From Nitrososphaerota archaeon (lineage in GTDB: Archaea; Thermoproteota; EX4484-205; JAAOZO01), in the NCBI GenBank assembly GCA_011605715.1, contig JAAOZO010000071.1:1-6667 (forward strand): a stretch of DNA of 6,667 nt. Reading direction: 5' to 3'. Under the pieces are notes generated by a model. That model worked only from the letters and a program-made list of their open reading frames with translations, did not search any database and was not told the DNA's origin. Made by a program: the position numbers and the translations under genes. Below are positions 1 to 5,583 of this stretch, in pieces. Numbering within the stretch: the stretch's first letter is position 1; each line of letters opens with the position of its first letter.

Positions 1-435
1 CTGAAGTCTTACTTAAGCAAAGACATTCTGCAGAAAGCTCTTGAAACAGCCCAAAAAGAACTTGTTGTTTATAGGAAGCTAATGAAACTTGGTTCTGAGA
101 CTTATCCCTTTGGTTTAATTACGCAGAAAAGAGAGCATGCGCTTTACTTTGGAGATGAACAGTACCACGGCTATGTAGTTTGGCCAAGAGAAACAGTCTA
201 TATCATAGACCTTTTAGAAAAACTTAACTTAACAAAAGAAATAGATAAGATACTTCTCAACAACTTAGATGCTTCGATCTCTGAGAGGATTCCATTTTAT
301 CTTTCAGAATTGTTTGAAGTTCCAAAGCCTCAAAAAATGCCAGAAAATGAGCCAGAGAATCCAACACCAATAAAAAATCCAGCACAGTATTGGTCAATGT
401 GGTTCGACCCGTACTTAAAATGGCTTTTAACGTAA
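1..435 (+). CDS. C-terminal part of a glycogen-debranching-type glycosidase (5' end outside window)
   Basis: The frame is open from the first base to a TAA at 433-435 and gives 144 residues, so the gene begins upstream of the window; the ATG at 82 is internal. Residues 54-65 (QYHGYVVWPRET) resemble the 'YHG..VWPRDT' segment of (alpha/alpha)6-barrel glycosidases related to amylo-alpha-1,6-glucosidase and glucoamylase. Next comes a helical stretch (YIIDLLEKL) and a closing segment rich in Asn, Pro and Trp (NPAQYWSMWFDPYL, residues 126-139) that I associate with archaeal proteins annotated as debranching enzymes. Such enzymes hydrolyse alpha-glucosidic branches in storage glucans. The usual Asp of the WPRD motif is Glu here. 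The catalytic residues cannot be checked because most of the protein is missing. The gene runs convergently with rpo12, 38 bp away. The assignment is from memory of motif patterns and is moderate for the fold, low for the exact substrate. Confidence 0.6.
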   Translation: MKSYLSKDILQKALETAQKELVVYRKLMKLGSETYPFGLITQKREHALYFGDEQYHGYVVWPRETVYIIDLLEKLNLTKEIDKILLNNLDASISERIPFYLSELFEVPKPQKMPENEPENPTPIKNPAQYWSMWFDPYLKWLLT

Positions 436-473
436 AGTTAATGTTTTGAAAAGTTAATAAAAGCTTACTACAA

Positions 474-635
474 CTAAATAGCTTTTACCACTTTTACCGT
501 TTCTTTTCTTATTTTCTCTAAGACTTTATACCCACAGTATGGGCACCTTATTTCCCTAGGATTCATCATTTCTGGAGTAAAAACACTCCCGCAAGCTAAG
601 CATCTATAAACAATCGAAGATTTTTCTTCTTCCAT
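474..635 (-). CDS. rpo12: DNA-directed RNA polymerase subunit Rpo12 (RpoP), zinc ribbon
   Basis: A 53-residue protein with two CxxC zinc knuckles, C12-L-A-C15 and C31-P-Y-C34-G, 15 residues apart, and a basic C-terminus ending VKVVKAI. Archaeal Rpo12 (counterpart of eukaryotic Rpb12) is a one-domain zinc ribbon of about 45-50 residues with the same spacing, an 'IRCPYCG' core and a C-terminal tail ending in 'VKAI'; this match is specific. The subunit sits at the Rpo3/Rpo10/Rpo11 assembly platform of the polymerase. The ATG at 635 is preceded by a purine-rich AAAGGTGG (642-649 on the complement), usable as a ribosome binding site. A TTTATA element lies at 663-668. The gene follows the DUF72 gene by 52 bp on the same strand, so it could be read from its own promoter or as the last gene of a purB-DUF72-rpo12 unit. 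Confidence 0.9.
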   Translation of the reverse strand: MEEEKSSIVYRCLACGSVFTPEMMNPREIRCPYCGYKVLEKIRKETVKVVKAI

Positions 636-662
636 TTCGGCCACCTTTAGCTTACAAACTAG

Positions 663-668
663 TATAAA
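663..668 (-). promoter_or_regulatory. TATA-like element upstream of rpo12
   Basis: Read on the complement, TTTATA sits about 28-33 nt upstream of the rpo12 ATG, just beyond the DUF72 stop codon. In archaea transcription starts roughly 25 nt after this element, which would give a leader of only a few bases. That fits poorly with use of the GGTGG ribosome binding site on the same transcript, so a longer transcript from the upstream genes may also be used. Inferred by spacing only. Confidence 0.4.
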
Positions 669-687
669 TTTGTTTCGTTTTTACAAT

Positions 688-1434
688 TTAGTAGTTTTTC
701 TGCTTTCTTAGTAGCTTCAGAAATTCTTCAGCAGTTTTCATCATGCTTATTACGTTGAACATTACGTAAACCTCTTCAAAACCTTTCTCTAAAACAATTT
801 TAAGTAATTTTTCTAAGTCCTTACTTGTGTACTCATATTTATAGTTATATCTCCTTCCAAGCCCGTGAAGCCTAAAGTAGCGTACTTCTTGCTCAACAAC
901 AGGTTTGTCCCAAAACGGGTCGACTACGTGAATTAGGTCGTACTTTTCTATAATTTGTTTTAGCATTGTCTTTTCATTAAGCCATCCCCCCCGCGGTTCC
1001 CAACCAAGTTTAAATCCATGTCGTTCAATGCTTGAAAAGAAGTTTTCCACGTTGTCCTTGTTTCTCATACTAGGTTCAAAACTTGGAGGTGACTGAAAAA
1101 TTATTATCTTTGCGTCTAGCGCTTTAGCAAATTCAGCGGTAGCTTTCCAAGCCTCAAACACTTCTTTAGTTGGCATAAAGTTTCCATAGTTTGCCAAATT
1201 TATTTTCTGCTTCCCCTTATATCTCTTCCAAGTTGGGCTACTGGCAGGATGTGTAATGCCTTGCCAAGCCTTCATCGTATAAACAAAGTCTTCAGGTGCT
1301 TCTTCTTTCCACTTCGTGGCAGTTTTTTCAGATGGGATGTTATAAAATGTTTCTTGAATTTCAACTGTGTTGAACTTCTTAAAATAAGTGTTCTTTGAAG
1401 TTGCAAACCCACATGTACCTACAAGAACTCTCAT
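688..1434 (-). CDS. DUF72 (YecE-like) TIM-barrel family protein
   Basis: The 248-residue protein has the family landmarks in order: GTCGF (6-10), VEIQETFY (24-31, usually VEINSTFY), the DFVYTMKAWQGITH stretch (49-62, the family's 'F.FT.KA...ITH'), FQSPPSF (113-119), WEPRG (145-149), VVDPF (170-174), YFRLHG (186-191) and YVMFN (223-227). The length is usual for the family. The fold is a TIM-like barrel; the biochemical role of DUF72 proteins is not established and I do not assign one. No signal peptide or membrane segment is visible, so it is probably cytosolic. The ATG lies 1 nt after the purB stop codon (TAG-A-ATG), which implies translational coupling in a purB-DUF72 operon. One oddity is that the usually paired asparagines of the last motif (FNN) read FNV here. 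Confidence 0.9.
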   Translation of the reverse strand: MRVLVGTCGFATSKNTYFKKFNTVEIQETFYNIPSEKTATKWKEEAPEDFVYTMKAWQGITHPASSPTWKRYKGKQKINLANYGNFMPTKEVFEAWKATAEFAKALDAKIIIFQSPPSFEPSMRNKDNVENFFSSIERHGFKLGWEPRGGWLNEKTMLKQIIEKYDLIHVVDPFWDKPVVEQEVRYFRLHGLGRRYNYKYEYTSKDLEKLLKIVLEKGFEEVYVMFNVISMMKTAEEFLKLLRKQKNY

Positions 1435-1435
1435 T

Positions 1436-2803
1436 CTAGTTCACTAGACTTTGACCTACAATTTTTTCACTTTCATCTATAACTCTTAAAATAATTTTCT
1501 CAACAACCCTTAAGAAAGCTCCTTGGTTAAAGAGATTTTTTAGGTCTTCTTCTTTAATCAGGCTAGAAATTTCCCTGTATTGCTTAGCTAATTCAAAAAA
1601 GTTTGTTTTGCTCTCTTCAACTTTGTCGGAAACAGCAGAAACTAGGCTATGAGCGTTCTTCCTTGGCATTCCTCTTTTTACAAGTTCTGTTAATAAAAGT
1701 TCAGAATATATTTTTCCATTTGTGAGTTCTAAATTTGTTATCATTCTTTCTTTGTTTATCTCAAGGTCTTTAATGACCTTTTTAACAGTAACTAGTTGTT
1801 CAGACAATAGTCCAAATACTTCTGGAAGCACTAACCTTTCAGTTGAACTGTTACTTAAGTCTCTTTCATGCCATAAAACTATATCCTCAAGCATTGAAAT
1901 AGCCAACCCTCTTAGAACTCTTGCTATTCCAGAAACCTTTTCGCAGTTTATTGGGTTTCGTTTATGTGGCATAGCAGAGGAGCCAACTTGTTCAGTTGCG
2001 AATTTTTCTCTAACTTCATCTATTTCAGTTCTTTGAAGGTTTCTAATCTCTGTTGCAATTTTATCTAAGATAGCCGAAAGGATCGCTATCTCAACAATAA
2101 GTCTAGCATACAAGTCTCTGCTTAGAATTTGTGTAGCTACAGCAGGTTGTTTTAGCCCAAGTTTACTTAATGCAATTTTTTCAACTTCAATTCCTTTTTC
2201 ACCCATGATTAAGTAAGTTCCTACTGCGCCGCTTATTTTCCCATAACGCATATCTTCTAGAGCTTCCTTTATTTTCGCATATGACCTAGAAACTTCCCAT
2301 AACCACACTGAAAACTTTAACCCAAACACATATGGCTCGGCATGAATTCCATGAGTTCTTGCAACACAAATTGTACTTCTATTTTCTAGAGCCCTCTTGG
2401 CAAGTATTTTCATTAGGCTTAGTAGATGTTCAAGAATAATCTTTCCTGCTTTTTGAATTATGATTGCATTAGAAGTATCTATGACATCGTTGGAAGTTAG
2501 CCCAAAATGTACAAACCTACCATGGTCTCCACAGTTTTTTTCTATGTAGCTGACAAGAGCAGCAACTTCATGCTTTGTTTCTGCTTCGAGCTTTTTGATT
2601 TCCTCTACGTCAATTTCTTTTTTTGCAAATTGACTTATTGCTTCTGCCGCTTCTTTTGGAATTAAGCCTAGATTGCTTTGAACTTCTGCAACAGTCTTTT
2701 CAACCTCAATCATCGTTTTGTACTTTTCTCTTTCAGTAAAAAGCTCAAGTACCGCTGGATCGCCATACCTATAGTCTATTGGATGAACGGGTTCTCGCCG
2801 CAT
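1436..2803 (-). CDS. purB: adenylosuccinate lyase
   Basis: A complete 455-residue member of the fumarase/aspartase superfamily. PurB removes fumarate from adenylosuccinate to give AMP, and from SAICAR to give AICAR in purine synthesis; it works as a cytosolic homotetramer. The N-terminus HPIDYRYGD is typical of PurB. Conserved blocks follow: KHEV (77-80), HFGLTSNDVIDTSN (99-112), RTHGIHAEP with the general-acid His151 (149-157), and the superfamily signature GSSAMPHKRNP (274-284), whose serines lie on the mobile catalytic loop. WHERDLSNSSTERLVLPE (311-328) is the usual active-site helix region, and the ADSL C-terminal domain spans roughly 365-440. All catalytic segments look intact. The start at 2803 is supported by a strong GGGAGG ribosome binding site a few bases upstream. 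It is transcribed divergently from purA, its pathway partner in making AMP, and is followed by the DUF72 gene after 1 nt. Confidence 0.97.
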   Translation of the reverse strand: MRREPVHPIDYRYGDPAVLELFTEREKYKTMIEVEKTVAEVQSNLGLIPKEAAEAISQFAKKEIDVEEIKKLEAETKHEVAALVSYIEKNCGDHGRFVHFGLTSNDVIDTSNAIIIQKAGKIILEHLLSLMKILAKRALENRSTICVARTHGIHAEPYVFGLKFSVWLWEVSRSYAKIKEALEDMRYGKISGAVGTYLIMGEKGIEVEKIALSKLGLKQPAVATQILSRDLYARLIVEIAILSAILDKIATEIRNLQRTEIDEVREKFATEQVGSSAMPHKRNPINCEKVSGIARVLRGLAISMLEDIVLWHERDLSNSSTERLVLPEVFGLLSEQLVTVKKVIKDLEINKERMITNLELTNGKIYSELLLTELVKRGMPRKNAHSLVSAVSDKVEESKTNFFELAKQYREISSLIKEEDLKNLFNQGAFLRVVEKIILRVIDESEKIVGQSLVN

Positions 2804-2864
2804 TTTCCTCCCTCTTATAAGAAAGAACTTAAATAATAGATTTTTGCTATGCTGAAAGCAGAAA
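2804..2864. promoter_or_regulatory. divergent purB/purA promoter region
   Basis: These 61 bp separate the purB and purA start codons and must hold both promoters. On the minus strand GAGGGAGG (2806-2813) is the purB ribosome binding site, with a TATTTAAG-like element around 2828-2835 as the probable TATA box. On the plus strand the same AT-rich stretch reads CTTAAATA and lies about 30 nt before the purA ATG, so the purA transcript would be nearly leaderless; no clear Shine-Dalgarno precedes that ATG. Sharing one AT-rich core would let the two AMP-synthesis genes be controlled together. The element assignment is inferred from position only. Confidence 0.5.
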
Positions 2865-3877
2865 ATGACGCTAAAAGTAATTGTGTCAGGTTTCTGGGGC
2901 GATGAGGGAAAGCTTTAAAGCCCCTAGAAGGCAAAATCTCGGCCTACCTCGCACTGAGGGATCGCCCCACAATTGCAGTTAGAACTGGCTCTATCAATGC
3001 AGGACATACTGTAGTTGTTAGTGGCAAAACGTATAAACTAAGGTTAACACCAAGCGCGTTTGTCTGCGAAAATACGAGATTGATGATAGCTCCTGGTGCG
3101 AATGTATCTCTTGAAGTGTTTTTTAAAGAAATAGAAAGTTTAGGCCTAAAAGACAGGTTAAGAGTTGACTATAATACTTCGATAATAGAAGAAAAACATG
3201 TAAAACAAGATCGAGAAGACAATTTCCTTAAGGAAATTATTGGAAGCACGGGAAGTGGGGTTGGCCCAGCAATAGCAGACAGAGTTCTTAGAAAAGCTAA
3301 GTTAGCCAAAGACATTCCAGAACTAAAAGACTTCTTGGTAGATGTTTCTGAAGAGGTAAACAATGCACTAGATAAAGGTGAAGTTGTTCACCTAGAGGGT
3401 TCTCAAGGCTTCTACTTGAGCTTATACCACGGCACGTATCCTTATGTTACCGGAAGAGATACTACAGCCGCAGCAGTACTTAGCGAAGTTGGTGTTGGAC
3501 CTAAAAGAGTAGATGAAGTTATCCTAGTACTAAAAGGCTATGTAACGAGAGTAGGAAATGGACCATTACCAGGCGAACTTCCACCTGAAGAAATTGAAAA
3601 ACGTGGATGGGTTGAAAGAGGAACTGTAACTGGCAGAATTAGAAGAGCGGCACCATTTAACTTTGAATTAGCTGCAAAAAGTGCAAGAGTTAACAGTGCT
3701 ACTAGCATAGCTATAACAAAGATAGATCGTTTATTCCCTGAATGTTCTCATGTAAGGCAAAGAGAAGCCTTAAGCGATAGATGTATTGAATTTATAAGCC
3801 AAGTAGAAAAAGCTACTGGAGTACCAGTAAAACTTGTAGGAACAGGAGAAGATATTTTAGATATTGTAGAGCTATAG
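2865..3877 (+). CDS. purA: adenylosuccinate synthetase, interrupted by a 17-nt putative intron (exons 2865-2910 and 2928-3877)
   Basis: PurA joins IMP and aspartate using GTP to make adenylosuccinate. As written, the frame from ATG 2865 encodes MTLKVIVSGFWGDEGKL and stops at TAA 2916-2918, while the remainder is open in a different frame through TAG 3875-3877. Deleting 2911-2927 joins them as GFWGDEGKGKISAYLAL and yields 331 residues, the size of archaeal PurA (shorter than the roughly 430 of bacteria). In the joined protein: phosphate loop GDEGKGK (12-18) with catalytic Asp13; NAGHTVV (39-45) with His42; IGSTGSGVGPA (120-130, IMP site); EGSQG (172-176); HGTYPYVTGRDTT (183-195); GTVTGRIRR (247-255, aspartate loop region); TKIDRL (279-284, guanine-binding NKxD-like); LVGTGED (318-324). 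Every motif past the interruption is intact, arguing against a decayed pseudogene. Starts at TTG 3080 or ATG 3083 would lack the phosphate loop and His42, so would not give an active enzyme. Confidence 0.92.
2911..2927 (+). other. putative 17-nt bulge-helix-bulge (archaeal-type) intron in purA
   Basis: The segment reads AGCTTTAAAGCCCCTAG. Exon bases A2905-G2908 (AGGG) can pair with C2922-U2925 (CCCU) to form a 4-bp central helix. It is flanked by two 3-nt bulges on opposite strands, A2909-A2911 and A2926-A2928. Inside the intron G2912-C2913-U2914 pairs with A2919-G2920-C2921, closing a UUAA loop. The splicing endonuclease cuts such motifs between bulge nucleotides 2 and 3, here 2910/2911 and 2927/2928, and ligation rebuilds codon 16 as A|AA (Lys), giving GDEGKGK. 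An outer exon-exon helix is weak or absent (G2904 faces A2929), so this is a relaxed form of the motif. The structure and the frame-restoring boundaries were found independently and agree, which is the main support. Confidence 0.7.
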
Positions 3878-3911
3878 TTAATTAAATTTTTGAACAAAAA
3901 AGAAGTAAAAA
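3878..3911. terminator. shared A/T-rich termination region between convergent purA and cdvA
   Basis: The 34 bp between the two stop codons contain a plus-strand run ATTTTT (3886-3891 region) downstream of purA and a run of six A at 3896-3901, which is a T-run for cdvA on the minus strand. Archaeal polymerase terminates at T-rich tracts without needing a hairpin, and no strong hairpin is seen. The call is positional. Confidence 0.45.
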
Positions 3912-4856
3912 CTACCCATCAACTTTCACATGAATTGGTTCTTTGTATTCTTTAGTGTCTTTATTTGGTTTACTTTCGGATGTACCTGTATTTGGTTTGT
4001 CTTCTGAGGGTGTTCCAGGTACAACACCACCTATCTTTTTTATAAACTCAAGGTCAAATGTGTTGTTAAGCTGAAAGCTATTAGAATTTTCTTCTGTCTC
4101 TTTTTTGTCCTCTAACTTTACTTCTGGTGTGTTTACAGAAGCATTAGCGCTTGTATTTGCACTTGTCTCTACTTGTTCATTGCTTGAAGAAAGTTGCTCA
4201 GTGGGTGAAGCAATGATTATTGGTTTCTGCTCTTCACTCGTAGGTAAAGTAGGCTTTTCTTCAATCTCAATTTCAAGAAAGCTGAGCTCTCTGTTCAGAA
4301 GCTCCATTTCCTTTGAAAGCTTGCTCATAACTGTTTTAATTCCACTTAACGCCATCCTGTATGTAACATCATCAATTTCGCCAGACATAGCTTGAACTTC
4401 GACTACTGCTTGAACTCTCTGCATTTCAACTATCCTTCTTGCTATTTCTTCTCTTCTAATGTTTGCTGAATCCAGAAGCTCTTTCTTCCTTTTTTCCAAT
4501 TCCTCTTTTTCCTTATCAAAGCTATCCTTTAGTTCAACATAAACTCGTTTGTGAAATGCGCTTGATTTGTTAAGCTCTTCAAGAGCTTTCCTCCTCTTAA
4601 AGTTGATTTCTATTTCTCGTCTCAAGTATTTTGCCTCATTTAGGAGTTTATCTGCTATCCTAATTTCAGTTGGAGTTATTTCTACTTCATCTTTGTCAAA
4701 CTCTCTTACTTCACCGTAATCATCAAGGGTAGTTATTTTGTCTATTATCCCCCTTCCGTTTCTCGTATAACAAACAACTTTTCCCAATTCTCTTCCTAGG
4801 TAATCTCTTACTGGAAGACCAATTATTTTATCGACTACAACTGGTGACATTTCCAT
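3912..4856 (-). CDS. cdvA: cell division protein CdvA (PRC-barrel, coiled coil, ESCRT-III-binding tail)
   Basis: The 314-residue protein has the CdvA architecture. A PRC-barrel-like N-terminus (about 8-68) contains IIGLPVRDYLGRELGKVV and a VREFDKDEVEI strand. A long charged coiled coil follows (about 72-200), including FKRRKALEELN (86-96) and a MSGEIDDVTYRMAL segment (157-170), both resembling my recollection of Sulfolobus CdvA. Next is a low-complexity linker rich in Ser, Thr, Asn, Glu and Pro (about 201-305). The last residues, EPIHVKVDG (306-314), look like the ESCRT-III-binding peptide that docks on the winged-helix part of CdvB. CdvA polymerises on membrane and DNA at mid-cell and recruits the ESCRT-III ring in archaeal cytokinesis. 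Sulfolobus CdvA is about 238 residues; most of the extra length here is the linker. No cdvB or cdvC lies beside it, unlike the cdvABC cluster of Sulfolobales. The start may be ATG 4856 or ATG 4850 (Met3). Confidence 0.82.
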   Translation of the reverse strand: MEMSPVVVDKIIGLPVRDYLGRELGKVVCYTRNGRGIIDKITTLDDYGEVREFDKDEVEITPTEIRIADKLLNEAKYLRREIEINFKRRKALEELNKSSAFHKRVYVELKDSFDKEKEELEKRKKELLDSANIRREEIARRIVEMQRVQAVVEVQAMSGEIDDVTYRMALSGIKTVMSKLSKEMELLNRELSFLEIEIEEKPTLPTSEEQKPIIIASPTEQLSSSNEQVETSANTSANASVNTPEVKLEDKKETEENSNSFQLNNTFDLEFIKKIGGVVPGTPSEDKPNTGTSESKPNKDTKEYKEPIHVKVDG

Positions 4857-4865
4857 ACTACATTG

Positions 4866-4873
4866 TTTATATA
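4866..4873 (-). promoter_or_regulatory. TATA-like element in front of cdvA
   Basis: On the complement, TATATAAA follows CC and is the best TATA match in the cdvA-dut intergenic region. It ends only 9 nt before the first cdvA ATG and 15 nt before the second. The expected start of transcription, about 25 nt downstream, would therefore fall at or just inside the coding region. Either the box is placed unusually close, or another promoter is used. On the plus strand the same bases read TTTATATA. Confidence 0.35.
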
Positions 4874-4996
4874 GGAGCAGGAGCTTATGCGGATTACTGT
4901 CAACTATAGTGTAGCTCTTGCTAAAGATTTTTGAAGCTTATTTGTAATAAAAGGTTAACATTAAGAGAGATCTATTACGAAACTAGGTGTTTCAAG

Positions 4997-5497
4997 ATGT
5001 CTGTATTCACAGGAAAGGAGATAATAGAGGGGGGAATAGTAAGCAACTTAAAAAGCATAACAGAACAAATTCAGCCCGCTGGAGTTGACCTAACTTTGGA
5101 TGAAGTTGAAACTTTTTCATCTCCACTTGTTTTATCTGAACAAAGTACAGAGCTCGCAAAAGTTGAAAAGTTGAACCCATTAGAAGGAAAGTACAGTCTA
5201 AAACCTGGAGCTTATAAAATAACGTACTCTGAAACAGTAAACATTCCTAACGATGCGATTGGTCTTGTTTTTCCAAGGTCTTCACTGCTAAGGTCAGGAG
5301 TAATGGTGTGTACCGCAGTTTGGGATCCAGGCTACAGAGGAAAAGGCTCAGGACTACTGCTAGTATTAAACCCTTCTGGAGCGACCTTATTGAGGGGCAG
5401 CAGATTAGCCCAACTTATAATTATAAAAACAACGAGAAAACCAGATTTCACGTACAGAGGTAAGTATCAGAATGAGGGAATTAACTTAAGTTTGTAG
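4997..5497 (+). CDS. dut: archaeal-type dUTP diphosphatase (dUTPase, DCD/DUT superfamily)
   Basis: A 166-residue protein of the trimeric dUTPase/dCTP deaminase fold. dUTPase hydrolyses dUTP to dUMP and diphosphate, keeping uracil out of DNA and supplying dUMP for thymidylate. Motifs: QPAGVDL (26-32), PRSSL (93-97), AVWDPGYRG (107-115), RLAQL (136-140) and a C-terminal TYRGKYQNEG (152-161). The C-terminal block and spacing recall the archaeal dUTPase group (for example Pyrococcus proteins ending 'PYRGNYQG...'). The glutamate that dCTP deaminases place after the DPG motif (in a TLE context) is not seen in the GSGLLLVLNP segment, so deaminase activity is doubtful. The ATG at 4997 is chosen because AGGTG (4985-4989) lies 7 nt upstream and MSVFTGKEI matches the usual N-terminus. 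The frame stays open to TTG 4931, but the extra residues look non-coding. It is divergent from cdvA. Confidence 0.85.
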   Translation: MSVFTGKEIIEGGIVSNLKSITEQIQPAGVDLTLDEVETFSSPLVLSEQSTELAKVEKLNPLEGKYSLKPGAYKITYSETVNIPNDAIGLVFPRSSLLRSGVMVCTAVWDPGYRGKGSGLLLVLNPSGATLLRGSRLAQLIIIKTTRKPDFTYRGKYQNEGINLSL

Positions 5498-5517
5498 TCC
5501 ATTTTTATTTTATATAA
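5498..5517 (+). promoter_or_regulatory. T-rich dut terminator and TATA-like element for the downstream membrane gene
   Basis: Immediately after the dut stop the sequence reads ATTTTTATTTT (5501-5511), suited to archaeal T-tract termination. It runs into TTTATATAAT (5508-5517), a TATA-like box. A start about 25 nt later, near 5540, would leave a leader of about 40 nt for the membrane protein gene at 5584. The two overlapping roles are inferred from position. Confidence 0.4.
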
Positions 5518-5583
5518 TATTAAGCTTCGTTAAGAGAAAGTGTTAAATTCTTCTCAACTTAACTTAAAGTCGAAGACTAAGGG

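Noticed and set aside
1722..2036. Plus-strand open frame opposite purB
   Set aside because: It is antisense to conserved purB codons, including the GSSAMPHKRNP signature, and has no recognisable protein features.
2865..2930. purA as a pseudogene or a simple sequencing frameshift
   Set aside because: The disruption is an exact 17-nt extra segment at one site with every downstream motif preserved, not a single-base indel or scattered decay; an assembly artefact cannot be fully excluded without reads.
2912..2932. Alternative bulge-helix-bulge using GCUUU (2912-2916) paired with AAGGC (2928-2932)
   Set aside because: This pairs the intron start with exon 2 and leaves no opposed 3-nt bulges around a 4-bp helix at the frame-restoring boundaries.
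3080..3877. A shorter purA starting at TTG 3080 or ATG 3083
   Set aside because: Strong PurA homology continues upstream in the same frame to 2930 (GKISAYLAL, NAGHTVV), and the shorter form would lack the phosphate loop and His42.
4105..4395. Plus-strand open frame opposite cdvA
   Set aside because: It is antisense to the coiled coil and low-complexity linker of cdvA, and its Ser/Leu-rich translation reflects that composition.
4931..4996. N-terminal extension of the dUTPase from TTG 4931
   Set aside because: The extra 22 residues precede a normal dUTPase N-terminus, the TTG lacks a ribosome binding site, and ATG 4997 has a well-placed AGGTG.
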